Below, in pieces: positions 16,925-25,580 of a stretch of 64,000 nucleotides of DNA (position 1 is the stretch's first letter; every line of letters begins with the position of its first letter). The position numbers and the translations under genes were made by a program. Origin of the DNA: Opitutia bacterium Tous-C4FEB (lineage in GTDB: Bacteria; Verrucomicrobiota; Verrucomicrobiia; Opitutales; Opitutaceae); the NCBI GenBank assembly GCA_002304445.1, contig NEVA01000018.1, positions 1-64,000 of the forward strand, given 5' to 3'. The notes under the pieces are model-generated. The model was not told the origin of the DNA and ran no database searches. It saw only the letters and a list, made by a program, of their open reading frames with translations.

Positions 16925-17697
16925 GATTGCGCCGCCGCCCGCGCCTCGACCGCCCCAACGCCGAGTCTCACCCCACGCACGGCGAAGCACCGGCTGCACG
17001 TCGGACTGATCTTGCTCCTGGGCCCAGCGGTGTCCGTTGCGGTCTGGGCCTACATCAAGTCGACCGAGTCCACCCGCATCGCCGCCGAATTCAATCGACG
17101 GGCCGAAGTGCTCGCGGACGTGGCCCGCGATCAAATCCGGCTCCACGCCGAACTCGTTCGCAGCGTCCGGGCCTACCTCGAAAACTCGCAGGCAGTCCAC
17201 GTGGCCGAGTTTGACTCACACTGCGCTTCCCTCGCCGCTCGCCCATGGACGGCCACGCGACCGCCTCGGGCTACGATCTTGCGGCCAGCGTCGTCACCCG
17301 GCCGATGCTCGACGCCGCCCGCCGGCTTCACGCTTTCCAACTCTACCCTCAAGTCCCTCTCATCCACGACCCCACGAAGCCCCGGGGCGACGGAGTTATC
17401 GTTATCGAACCGGTATTCCGCCCGGCCTCAACCCACGCCCCACCCGACGGCTTGATCGGTTTCGTCCACGCGATCTTTCGCATCGGAATCTTGTTGGGCG
17501 AAGTGCGCTCCGCCCAAGCCACCGCCGCCGATCCCGCGCTCGACTTTGCGTTCATCGACGACAGCGAGTTCACCGACCGCTTGAACCTGCCCTTTGGTTG
17601 GCGCGACGGAAGGCCCTACGTCCGCGAAGAATATCCCGACGCCGCGGGTCTCGACCAACGCGCCTCACTTCCCTTGATCTCTCAGAATCCCACGCCC
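16925..17697 (+). pseudogene. Decayed CHASE-domain sensor gene (frameshift plus internal deletion)
   Basis: In frame 2 (from about 16988) there is a membrane segment (L-I-L-L-L-G-P-A-V-S-V-A-V-W-A-Y). It is followed by a helix-rich stretch (R-R-A-E-V-L, V-R-A-Y-L-E-N-S) that matches the start of CHASE sensor domains. Near 17230-17260 the match jumps to frame 1, where S-G-Y-D-L-A-A, G-V-I-V-I-E-P-V-F and F-A-F-I-D-D continue the domain. The usual middle section is missing, so there was both a frameshift and a deletion of some tens of codons. No kinase or GGDEF output domain follows. CHASE domains sense small molecules outside the cytoplasm in receptor kinases and cyclases; this one is dead. 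Confidence 0.7.
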
Positions 17698-17894
17698 ATG
17701 CCCCTCGCCGCTCTTCGCACCTTTGCCCTCAGTCTGCCCCACACCACTTTTGCGCGAAACGGATGTGGGTAAAAGTCGGCGATCTCGCCGCCCTTCGCGC
17801 CCCCGAACTCGAACGCCACATCCGCCGCAGCTACGATTTGGTCGTCGCCGGCCTGCCAAAAAAGACCCTACTTGCTCTCGCGTTTCCGGTTTAG
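17698..17894 (+). pseudogene. YjbR/MmcQ-type protein remnant with internal deletion
   Basis: The first 24 codons (frame 1 from ATG 17698) read like a YjbR N-terminus: L-A-A-L-R-T-F-A-L-S-L-P-H. They stop at a TAA at 17770-17772. Frame 3 then supplies the C-terminus of the same family (W-V-K-V, then R-R-S-Y-D-L-V-V-A-G-L-P-K-K). The central 60 or so residues, including the G-x-K-M-F region, are missing. The two halves therefore come from one gene broken by a deletion with a frame change. It directly abuts the CHASE remnant in the same frame, so one rearrangement may have hit both. Confidence 0.65.
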
Positions 17895-17992
17895 GCTAAC
17901 CAAAGTCCAGCGCGGGTGAGAGCTCCGGGAACTTCCCCTTGCGCCCCGCCTTTGGCCCGTAATTCTTTCGGCTTCGTTTACCTAGCTCTCAC

Positions 17993-19336
17993 GTGTCTCA
18001 AGCGCCTGTCAGTCAATCTGCCCCGCCCGCCGCACCCAAACGCGCGCTCTCGCTCGGCGTTATTTTCCTCACGCTCTACATCGATCTGATCGGCTTCTCG
18101 ATCATCTTCCCCCTCGGCCCCGATCTGCTCGGCCATTATTTATCGACCGACGGCCGCACGGGCGCTCTCGGCTGGCTCCTCGCGCAGACCGATGCCTTGG
18201 CCGCGAGCCTCGGTCGCGACAATGCCTTCGCCGCCGTCCTTTTCGGCGGCGTGCTCAGCTCGTTTTTCTCGATTCTCCAATTCATCTTCGCCCCGTTTTG
18301 GGGCGCCATCTCGGACAAACGGGGTCGCCGGCCTGTGCTCCTGCTCACCGTCGCCGGCACCGCGCTCGGCTATTTGCTGTGGTTCATCAGCGGTTCGTTC
18401 TGGGTGTTTCTGATCTCACGCATCGTCAGCGGCGCGTTCAGCGGCAACCTGTCCGTTGCCACCGCCGCCGTGGCCGACGTGACCACCCGGCAAGAACGCG
18501 CCAAAGCCATGGGCATCGTCGGGGCGGCGTTCGGCCTCGGTCTCGTAACGGGCCCCATGCTCGGCGCCCTGACCTCCCAGCTCAACCTGCTCACCGCCAA
18601 CCCTGAGCTCGCGCGTTTCGGCATTAATCCGTTTTCGGTTCCCGCCCTTTTTGCCTTCGTTCTGTGCTTGGTGAACCTCGTCTGGATTCATCGCCGCTTC
18701 AACGAAACCCTCACCCCCGCAGTGCGCGCCGAGGCCCGCGATCCGCGTATCCGCAACCCCGTCACCGCCATCTTCGGCCTCGCCGATCCCGGCATCCGCC
18801 GCGTCAACCTCGTGGCCTTCGTGTACGCCCTCGCCTTCGTCGCGATGGAGGCCTCGCTCACGTTTCTCGCCGCCGAACGCTTCGGCTACACCGCGAGGGA
18901 AAACGGCTACCTGCTCGGTTTCCTCGGCGTCTGCTCCATCGTCACGCAGGGTTTTATCGTCCGCAAACTGCTCGCTCGCGTCGAAGAAACCCGCGTTCTG
19001 AGCGCCGGGCTCGTCTGCTCGGCCGTGGGTCTGCTCGCGGTCGGTTTTGCGATGCAGCCTTGGTTGCTCTACTCCGGTCTCGCGCTCCTCGCCGCCGGCT
19101 CCGGTCTCGTCAATCCCGCCAGCACCGGACTCATCTCGCTTTACTGCGGTCCGCATGAGCAAGGCCGCGTGCTCGGGATCTTCCGCTCGCTCGGCTCACT
19201 GGCCCGCGCGATCACGCCCGTCGTGGCCGGCGCGGCATTCTGGCTTTACGGCTCGCGCAGCGTTTTTCTCGCGGCCGCCGTGTTCGCCATCGGAGCGTTC
19301 AGCCTGAGCCTCGCCTTGCCCAAGCCCGCGAAATGA
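17993..19336 (+). CDS. Major facilitator superfamily transporter (TetA-like)
   Basis: A 447-residue protein with twelve predicted membrane helices. The loop between helices 2 and 3 carries the MFS signature as G-A-I-S-D-K-R-G-R-R-P, and helix 5 has the G-x-x-x-G-P antiporter motif (G-L-V-T-G-P-M-L-G). This places it with drug:H+ antiporters such as TetA; substrate unknown. A longer than usual loop (about residues 45-75) lies between helices 1 and 2. It starts with GTG at 17993; no ATG is near. Its stop overlaps the start of the protease gene in an ATGA. Confidence 0.85.
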   Translation: MSQAPVSQSAPPAAPKRALSLGVIFLTLYIDLIGFSIIFPLGPDLLGHYLSTDGRTGALGWLLAQTDALAASLGRDNAFAAVLFGGVLSSFFSILQFIFAPFWGAISDKRGRRPVLLLTVAGTALGYLLWFISGSFWVFLISRIVSGAFSGNLSVATAAVADVTTRQERAKAMGIVGAAFGLGLVTGPMLGALTSQLNLLTANPELARFGINPFSVPALFAFVLCLVNLVWIHRRFNETLTPAVRAEARDPRIRNPVTAIFGLADPGIRRVNLVAFVYALAFVAMEASLTFLAAERFGYTARENGYLLGFLGVCSIVTQGFIVRKLLARVEETRVLSAGLVCSAVGLLAVGFAMQPWLLYSGLALLAAGSGLVNPASTGLISLYCGPHEQGRVLGIFRSLGSLARAITPVVAGAAFWLYGSRSVFLAAAVFAIGAFSLSLALPKPAK

Positions 19337-20523
19337 ACCGACGCCGCCTCATCGCCCTCGCCCTCGCCGGTCTTGGCAGCGCGCTGCTCGCCGGTTGCTC
19401 GACGTTTCGGCGCGAAGCGCCGCGGCCCGGGCGCACGACCCTTGATTCCCCCTTGGTGATTTTGCCCGCCCAGCGCCTGGGCACATATCTCGTCGTCGAG
19501 GGCAAATGGGATCGCGGCGGCCCTTGGCGTTTCCTCGTCGATACCGGAGCCAACACCACGTTGGTGACGCCGGAATTTGCCAAGCGCTACGGCGTCAAAG
19601 CCGACCTCACGGCCCCGGCGGCTCCCGTCACCGTTTTTAGCGCCGACGGCATTCCGGTTTCGCTTCAACCGGTCACGATTCGCGAGCTGGAGCTCGGCGG
19701 TGCCCGATTCGAAAGCATTGCGGCGCGGATCTACGACTGCGCTGCGCTTTCCGCCCACCTGGGCGTCAAGATCGACGGAGTCCTCGGCTTCCCGCTGTTT
19801 CGCGAGACCCGGCTCACCCTCGATTACCCGCGCAACCGCGTCGTTCTCACCCCCAATCGCAGCGAAGCATTGGTCCCGGGGCTCTCCGTGCCGTTCAGCA
19901 ATGCCAATAAAACTCCGCTGATCTCCATCCGGCTCGCCGACCGCACCTTCATTGCCCTCATCGACAGCGGCAGCGACGGCGGTCTGAGCCTGAATCCTGT
20001 CGGACTACTTCCCAACTTCACCTTCGGCCCCCGCGAAGGCAGCACCGTGGGTACATTGGCCGGCGACCGGCCCCAGCAAATCGGGCGGCTCGCCGAGACC
20101 CTGATCATCGCCGACTACGCCTTCCCAAACCCCATCATCGAACTCTCCGACGAGCTGTCCTCGATCGGCGGCTCAATTCTCAAGAATTTCAGCGTCACCT
20201 TCGACCAAGACCGCGATCGCGTGACCTTCTACCGCGACTCGCCCGCCCCGATCCCAACGCCCCGCCGCCGTAGTGCCGGCGTCAGCTTCGCCAAAAATCC
20301 CGCCTACTGGCGCGTCGCCGGGGTGGTGCCCGACTCGCCCGCCGCCGCCGCTCAGGTGGAGTCACGCGACTTGGTGACCCGCATCAATGGCGAGCCGGTG
20401 GCCCGCTGGGATTTCGGCCGTTACGAACAGCTCATCAACACAGCGGACGCGGTCACTTTTACGTTCCTCAACGGCACGAGCGAAACCGAAAAACGTCTTC
20501 CGGTCTTCGACCTCGTGCCGTAG
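19333..20523 (+). CDS. Lipoprotein aspartyl protease with two active-site motifs and a PDZ-like tail
   Basis: A 396-residue protein with a lipoprotein signal (L-L-A-G-C, Cys at about residue 21). Two retropepsin-type motifs follow: V-D-T-G-A-N (Asp70) and I-D-S-G-S-D (Asp211). This suggests a single-chain pepsin-like pair of lobes. The last 90 residues (V-A-G-V-V-P-D-S-P-A-A, then R-I-N-G-E-P-V) form a PDZ-like domain. Bacterial relatives are poorly characterised membrane-tethered proteases. It overlaps the MFS gene by four bases (ATGA), so the two are translationally coupled, which is an unusual pair. Confidence 0.82.
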   Translation: MNRRRLIALALAGLGSALLAGCSTFRREAPRPGRTTLDSPLVILPAQRLGTYLVVEGKWDRGGPWRFLVDTGANTTLVTPEFAKRYGVKADLTAPAAPVTVFSADGIPVSLQPVTIRELELGGARFESIAARIYDCAALSAHLGVKIDGVLGFPLFRETRLTLDYPRNRVVLTPNRSEALVPGLSVPFSNANKTPLISIRLADRTFIALIDSGSDGGLSLNPVGLLPNFTFGPREGSTVGTLAGDRPQQIGRLAETLIIADYAFPNPIIELSDELSSIGGSILKNFSVTFDQDRDRVTFYRDSPAPIPTPRRRSAGVSFAKNPAYWRVAGVVPDSPAAAAQVESRDLVTRINGEPVARWDFGRYEQLINTADAVTFTFLNGTSETEKRLPVFDLVP

Positions 20524-20537
20524 CGTCGTCGAGCTCG

Positions 20538-21875
20538 TCAGAGCTTCTTGCGCAGCAAGAACGCACCCGCTCCGTCGTGACCTGTGACCCAAGGCTGACT
20601 GATGCTCTTGGCTTCGAGCTTAAACGGCCCGCCCGCCCGGCTGTCGAAGAAGGCCTTGATCACGCTCTCATTTTCCTCGGGGTCAATCGAGCACGTCGAA
20701 TAGACCAGCCGTCCGCCCGGAGCCACGAGTCGTGCCGCCGCGTGCAACAACTCGAGTTGCTGCCGGCCGTGCTTGTGAAAATCACCTTCTTGCAGACGCC
20801 ATTTCACGTCCACCCGATGCCGCATGACGCCGGAATTCGTGCAAGGCACATCCAGTAACACCGCGTCGTAGCTCGTCGGCAGCCGCGAGGCGTCGAGCGC
20901 CGCAAATCCATCCTTCGCCACATCCGCCTGCACCAAAGCCACCTCCACCACCTCGGCCCGCGCCAGATTTTCCTTGAGGCGCGCGATCCGCTCCCCGGGC
21001 AGGTCCATCGCGACGACGCGGCCCGGGCCTTTGGCGGACGGTGCGCCGACTCCTGAGACGACCATGGCGTCGGCGATTTGCAGACTCTTTCCACCCGGCG
21101 CAGCGCACACATCAAGCACGGTCTCACCGGCGCGAGGCGCGAGCAAATCCACCGCCAACCGCGTCCCGGGATCTTGGAGGTAAAGCTTCCCCTTTTTTAG
21201 CAACGGCTCGACGTCGCTCCAACGTCCGGACGGAACTTCAAAAAACCCGTTCCATGGCGTGGCCTTCAGCCAATCCGGTGGCGCCGCCGCCCAGTCGCGC
21301 CAACGCGCATAGACTGGTGCCGGGGATTGATTCCACTTCAGCAAAGCCCGCGTATGCTCGGCCCCGAAGTTGGTGAGCCAGCGCTTCGCGATCCACTCGG
21401 GATGCGAGTAATAGCTCGCCAGCACATCCGCCGCCGCCAGGCGGTTGGGGGCGAGTTGGGCGTGCAAGGCGATCGCGAGCTTACGAACGACCGCGTTCAC
21501 CAACCTCGCCTCCGCCGCGCTCGCCAACTGCTTTGCCTGATCGACCGCATGGTGGACAATCTTTGCAACCAATCCCTTGTCCGCGTGCTCCCCTTCAGCC
21601 TCGATGAGTTCGAAGCCTGCGAGATAAAGCACGGACCGGGTCGAGTAGCGCGGCGGGTGCGCGATCAGTTTCGCCAGCTCCCCTTCGAGCCGGCTGGCGT
21701 GACGCACCACCCCGAAAACGAGGTGCTGACAACGCGCCCGCTCCGGCCCGGCCAGCTTACCGGGCAACGTATCAAATAATGCGTCGATTCGCTCGCGGCG
21801 CTCAAGCCAACGGGCGACCAATTGCGCTGCTGCGGGCCAAGCCGTTAGCCGTGATGATTCGTTTGGGTGGCTCAT
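20538..21875 (-). CDS. rsmB: rRNA cytosine-C5 methyltransferase, RsmB/NOP2 family
   Basis: A 445-residue protein with an N-terminal NusB-like helical domain (about 1-150) and a C-terminal SAM-dependent methyltransferase. The SAM loop is D-V-C-A-A-P-G-G-K-S. D-V-P-C-T-N-S-G supplies the first catalytic cysteine and Y-S-T-C-S-I the second, with the usual E-N-E after it. Known RsmB modifies C967 of 16S rRNA; the NusB-like N-terminus supports that over RsmF. ATG 21875. It is divergent from greA, with 83 bases between. Confidence 0.88.
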   Translation of the reverse strand: MSHPNESSRLTAWPAAAQLVARWLERRERIDALFDTLPGKLAGPERARCQHLVFGVVRHASRLEGELAKLIAHPPRYSTRSVLYLAGFELIEAEGEHADKGLVAKIVHHAVDQAKQLASAAEARLVNAVVRKLAIALHAQLAPNRLAAADVLASYYSHPEWIAKRWLTNFGAEHTRALLKWNQSPAPVYARWRDWAAAPPDWLKATPWNGFFEVPSGRWSDVEPLLKKGKLYLQDPGTRLAVDLLAPRAGETVLDVCAAPGGKSLQIADAMVVSGVGAPSAKGPGRVVAMDLPGERIARLKENLARAEVVEVALVQADVAKDGFAALDASRLPTSYDAVLLDVPCTNSGVMRHRVDVKWRLQEGDFHKHGRQQLELLHAAARLVAPGGRLVYSTCSIDPEENESVIKAFFDSRAGGPFKLEAKSISQPWVTGHDGAGAFLLRKKL

Positions 21876-21899
21876 GGGCGCGTGGATTCGAGACTCGGG

Positions 21900-21930
21900 T
21901 TGACAGCGTTAATCATTATCCGCTTAACCT
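21900..21930 (+). promoter_or_regulatory. Candidate sigma-70-type promoter for the long greA gene
   Basis: A perfect TTGACA lies at 21900-21905 on the plus strand, about 55 bases before the greA ATG. The -10 region is weak (CTTAAC or TTAACC near 21923-21929 at 17-18 base spacing). It sits in the short divergent gap between rsmB and greA. Confidence 0.35.
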
Positions 21931-21958
21931 TCCCGTTCAGGCCATCACTCACGCAACC

Positions 21959-23797
21959 ATGAATTCCGCTGAAGTATCCGCGCTCATCGCCAAGAACCCT
22001 ACGCTTAAGGCGTCCAAAGCCAAGTTGGAGTCCATGGAGGCTAACGCCTACGTGGTGCACCGGAGCTGGGGATTCGGCCAGATCAAGCGCTACGACGATG
22101 CTGCCCAAAAGCTCATCATCGATTTCAAGGGCAAGAAGGGTCATTCAATGGATCCTTCGTTCTGCATTACGACCATGGATGTGCTGCCGCCCAAACATCT
22201 GCTCGTCCGTAAAGAGACCGACACCAAGACGATCAACGAGTTGATCGCTGAGAATCCCGCCCAACTTCTCGTCGAGACCCTCCAAGGCTACCCCAACAAC
22301 GCCGCTACCGCCATCGAGGTTGAGATCGTTCTCTCGCAGGTGCTCGGCGAAGAGAAATTCAAGAAATGGTGGTCCGCCGCCAAGAAACTCATCGCCAAGG
22401 ACGCCCGCATCTCGGTTCCGGCCAAGAAGACCGATTGCTACGTGATCCGCGAGACTCCGGTTTCCGCCGAAGACGAACTGGTCGAGCAATTTACCGGCAC
22501 CCGGTCGGCCCGTCGCCGCATCCTTCTCGCCGAAGAGCTGGTCGACGGCTCCGACAAAGCCACCTCCCAAAAGGATTTGATCTCCGTTCTCGCCGGCCTC
22601 GCCGAGTCCGTAAAGGACAGCAACCAGCTCGACGCCGCCGAACGGCTCTACGGAGCAGCAATCCGCGATGATCTGGCGAAGCTTGTCGCATCGGAGACGG
22701 CTTACGAACCCACGCAAGCCAGCCTCATCGCCAACCAGCGCGACCTGCCCGAAATCGCCGAAAAGATCCCGGTCCACTTCCAAAGTCGGTTCCTCGAACT
22801 CATTTTGGCCACCCATCCGATCGAGACCCGCGACATCGTTTTCGGCCTTCTCAAGGTTTCCCAAGGGAAGTTCACCACTGAGTGCATCAACTTTCTCATC
22901 GAACAGAACTACTCCGACGATCTCGCGGCCACCCTCTCCCGTTGGCAAACCGAGCAAAACCTCCGGGCCCCGGTTTTGCTTTGGATCGTTAAGAACCGTC
23001 ATTCAAAGAAATTTGCCAAGCTGCTGAATGACCTGATCACCCCGCGACTGCTCAGTTCCGTCTTCTTCGCAATCGACTACGAAGCACTCCAAGCTGCCAG
23101 CGCGCGCCGAATTCCATTGGCCGACATTCTTTCCGAGGACACCGATCTGATCGCCGATCTGTTGTCCACCGCCGATCCCGAGACCGCCCGCGACCTCGCG
23201 AATACCCTGATGTTGAACCAAGGCTTCGAGGAACTGACCAAAAAGTCGCTCCTCGCCCGCTTCATCAAGATTTTCCCCAAGATCCAATCTCTCGTTGCCG
23301 CCGATGCCGAGAGCAAGGAAGAGCAACTTCTCGTTTCCCGCGGAAGCTACGAGCGCAAGCGCGAGGAATACGAGAGCATCGTCTCCAAGAAGATTCCCGA
23401 GAACTCAAAGGCCATCGCCACCGCCCGCGAGCACGGCGACCTCAAGGAGAACTCCGAATACAAGATGGCCAAGCAGGACCAACAGGTTCTCATGGCGCAG
23501 AAGACCCTGCTCGAAAAAGACCTCGGCCGCGCCCGCATCACCGACTTCAAGGAAGCCTCGATCGAGCAAGTCAGCGTGGGCAGCATCGTCAGTGTTAAGA
23601 CTGGCGGCGACAAGGCTACCTACACCCTGCTCGGCGTTTGGGACGGTGATCCCGACAAAAATATTCTCTCCTACAAGACTCCGATGGGGGCCGCTCTCCT
23701 CGGCAAGAAAGTCGGCGAGACCGTTAAAGTGAAGACCGGTAACTCGGAAGAGTCCTACGAGGTCCTGACCATCGCCCGCTACATCGACACCTTGTAA
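21959..23797 (+). CDS. greA: Transcription elongation factor GreA family with a long N-terminal extension
   Basis: A 612-residue protein. The last 160 residues are a GreA/GreB domain: an N-terminal coiled coil with the G-D-L-K-E-N-S-E-Y motif, then the FKBP-like C-terminal domain (S-V-G-S-I-V-S-V, Y-E-V-L-T-I). GreA rescues backtracked RNA polymerase by stimulating transcript cleavage. Ordinary GreA is about 158 residues. The 450-residue N-terminal part is mostly alpha-helical and its start contains V-V-H-R-S-W-G-F-G-Q-I. The chlamydial GreA is similarly oversized, which supports a PVC-phylum host. ATG 21959 chosen because upstream codons lie in the rsmB gap. A strong terminator follows. Confidence 0.88.
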   Translation: MNSAEVSALIAKNPTLKASKAKLESMEANAYVVHRSWGFGQIKRYDDAAQKLIIDFKGKKGHSMDPSFCITTMDVLPPKHLLVRKETDTKTINELIAENPAQLLVETLQGYPNNAATAIEVEIVLSQVLGEEKFKKWWSAAKKLIAKDARISVPAKKTDCYVIRETPVSAEDELVEQFTGTRSARRRILLAEELVDGSDKATSQKDLISVLAGLAESVKDSNQLDAAERLYGAAIRDDLAKLVASETAYEPTQASLIANQRDLPEIAEKIPVHFQSRFLELILATHPIETRDIVFGLLKVSQGKFTTECINFLIEQNYSDDLAATLSRWQTEQNLRAPVLLWIVKNRHSKKFAKLLNDLITPRLLSSVFFAIDYEALQAASARRIPLADILSEDTDLIADLLSTADPETARDLANTLMLNQGFEELTKKSLLARFIKIFPKIQSLVAADAESKEEQLLVSRGSYERKREEYESIVSKKIPENSKAIATAREHGDLKENSEYKMAKQDQQVLMAQKTLLEKDLGRARITDFKEASIEQVSVGSIVSVKTGGDKATYTLLGVWDGDPDKNILSYKTPMGAALLGKKVGETVKVKTGNSEESYEVLTIARYIDTL

Positions 23798-23830
23798 ACG
23801 AAGGAAGTTCGGTCGCCCCCGGCCGTTCCA

Positions 23831-23864
23831 AGCCCGACCGCGTCACGCGTAGTCGGGCTTTTTT
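23831..23864 (+). terminator. Rho-independent terminator of greA
   Basis: An AGCCCGAC / GTCGGGCT stem (8 bp) with a 13-base loop containing a second small CGCG(T) pairing is followed by T6. It lies 34 bases after the greA stop. Confidence 0.85.
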
Positions 23865-23900
23865 CCGTCCACACCCGATCAACGCTTTCTCCCCCTTAAG

Positions 23901-24515
23901 TTGGACGCCCTCGTCACAGGCGCTTTGGTTGGTTTCTCCATCGCCGTTCCGGTAGGCCCAGTCGGCCTCCTCTGCATTCGCCGCTCGCTTAGTGATGGTC
24001 GGCTCGCTGGCTTCGTCACCGGGATGGGTGCTGCAGCGGCCGACACGCTTTATGGCCTCGCCGCCGCGTTCAGCCTCACCGCGCTAACCACCTTCCTCGT
24101 CGATCATCGCACCTCATTTCAGCTCTTTGGGGGCTTGTTCATGCTGGGCCTAGGCGTTGCAACTTTGCGCTCGCGCCCGGTTGCCTCAACCGCTGACCGC
24201 CCGGCCCACCATGCTGGGATCGCTTTCGTCTCGGCCTTTGCCATCACGGCCACCAATCCGATGACCGTGCTCGCCTTCATCGGCATCTTCGCCGGATTGA
24301 ACCTCCCGGCGGCCGATACTCTTGCCTCCATGCGCCTCGTCTTGGGTGTTTTTCTCGGCAGCGCCGCCTGGTGGTTGATTCTCAGCAACGGCGCCGCCCA
24401 CTTCTCCCGTAAGCTCCGGTCCGGCGGATTCCGCGCCCTGAACTTAACCGCCGGCACTGGCATCGTTTTGATCGCGCTTTGGCAACTCGCCCAACTCGCA
24501 CTTCGTCTCGGGTAA
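23901..24515 (+). CDS. LysE/RhtB-family exporter
   Basis: A 204-residue protein with about six hydrophobic helices. The N-terminal V-P-V-G-P-V-G-L-L-C-I motif is the LysE/RhtB signature, and the A-T-N-P-M-T segment in the middle helix is also typical. Such proteins export amino acids or related small molecules across the inner membrane; substrate unknown. It appears to start with TTG at 23901, 36 bases after the greA terminator; no ATG lies in the first 30 codons that would keep the first helix. Confidence 0.82.
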   Translation: MDALVTGALVGFSIAVPVGPVGLLCIRRSLSDGRLAGFVTGMGAAAADTLYGLAAAFSLTALTTFLVDHRTSFQLFGGLFMLGLGVATLRSRPVASTADRPAHHAGIAFVSAFAITATNPMTVLAFIGIFAGLNLPAADTLASMRLVLGVFLGSAAWWLILSNGAAHFSRKLRSGGFRALNLTAGTGIVLIALWQLAQLALRLG

Positions 24516-24527
24516 ACGGCCGGGACC

Positions 24528-24545
24528 GCGGTCGACTCCGACCGC
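24528..24545. repeat. Short perfect palindrome (GCGGTCG / CGACCGC)
   Basis: A 7-bp perfect inverted repeat with a four-base loop (ACTC), right after the LysE stop codon. There is no T-run, so it is a poor terminator. Similar GGTCGGAG-type sequence appears near 42103-42140 within the helicase gene, and a related GAGTCTCCGACTC-like string near 598-617. It may belong to a dispersed repeat family of this genome. Confidence 0.35.
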
Positions 24546-24618
24546 GCGATTGCGAACCGCGTAACCCACGCCATCCGGAACCTTGCCTCCCTTCGTCCAG
24601 CCCTCACATCCTACCTCC

Positions 24619-25557
24619 GTGAACGCCACGTGGGACATCCTAAAAACTCTCTCCGACCCCACCCGACTCCGCCTGCTTGCGCTCGTACTCAATGAGGAAC
24701 TCTCGGTGGCCGAGTTGCAGGAAATCCTCGGTATGGGCCAGTCGCGCATCTCATCCCAGCTCGCCCTTCTCCGCCAAGCCGGCCTTGTCACCGACCGCCG
24801 CGAAGGGAAAAAAGCGTTTTACTCCTTACGTTCCTCCGTCGCTCCCGCCTCACTCGCCCTGCTCCGCGCCGCCGTTGCCTCCGTCGCGTCCCTGCCCGAA
24901 CTCACCCACGACCGAGCCAACCTTGACCGCATCCTCCAAAAGCGCCGGCGCACTCAGGAACAATATTTCAACCTGATCGCCGGTCGCCTCGGCAAAGCCT
25001 ACTGCCCCGGCCGTTCTTGGGAAGCGATCGGCCACCTCGCCCTGCGCCTCACGCCCGCGATCACGATCGCCGATCTCGGCGCCGGCGAAGGTCTCGTCTC
25101 CCAGCTCCTCGCCCAACGCGCCTCGCAGGTCTGGTGTATCGACAACTCCCCCCGCATGGTCGAAGTCGGCACCGAGCTCGCCGCCAAAAACGGCCTCGCC
25201 AACCTCGCCTACAAACTCGGCGATATCGAGCGCGTCCCGCTCGCCGACGCCTCCGTGGACCTCGCCATCCTCAGCCAGGCCCTCCACCACGCCCAACACC
25301 CGCAACGCGCCGTCGAAGAAGCCCACCGGATCCTCAAACCCGGCGGCCAAGTCCTCATTCTCGACCTCGCCGAACATACCTTTGAAAAAGCCCGCGAGCT
25401 CTACGCCGACGTCTGGCTCGGCTTCAGGGAGAGCGCCCTGCACGGCTTCCTAAAACAAGCCGGTTTTCACCACGTCGAAGTCACGGCCGTCGCCAAAGAA
25501 CCCGCCGAGCCGTTTTTCGAAACTCTGCTCGCCAGCGCGTTCAAGTCCGCGCCGTAG
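24619..25557 (+). CDS. ArsR-type regulator fused to a SAM-dependent methyltransferase
   Basis: A 312-residue fusion. Residues 1-90 are an ArsR winged helix: L-S-D-P-T-R-L-R-L-L-A-L, then a recognition helix Q-S-R-I-S-S-Q-L-A and a G-K-K-A-F-Y wing. Residues 130-312 form a class I methyltransferase with I-A-D-L-G-A-G-E-G and a U-biE-like L-K-P-G-G-Q-V-L. Fusions of this type are often found near methionine/SAM-cycle genes and are thought to read SAM status; no metH or ahcY is present in this window. I chose the GTG at 24619 because the known family begins N-A-T-W-D right there; a TTG at 24583 is possible. Confidence 0.85.
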   Translation: MNATWDILKTLSDPTRLRLLALVLNEELSVAELQEILGMGQSRISSQLALLRQAGLVTDRREGKKAFYSLRSSVAPASLALLRAAVASVASLPELTHDRANLDRILQKRRRTQEQYFNLIAGRLGKAYCPGRSWEAIGHLALRLTPAITIADLGAGEGLVSQLLAQRASQVWCIDNSPRMVEVGTELAAKNGLANLAYKLGDIERVPLADASVDLAILSQALHHAQHPQRAVEEAHRILKPGGQVLILDLAEHTFEKARELYADVWLGFRESALHGFLKQAGFHHVEVTAVAKEPAEPFFETLLASAFKSAP

Positions 25558-25580
25558 AACCGCGCCAATTCGACCGACTG

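Noticed and set aside
15599-17200. 533-codon minus-strand frame
   Set aside because: It is the antisense of glyA and the CHASE remnant; no domain is recognisable and glyA is certain.
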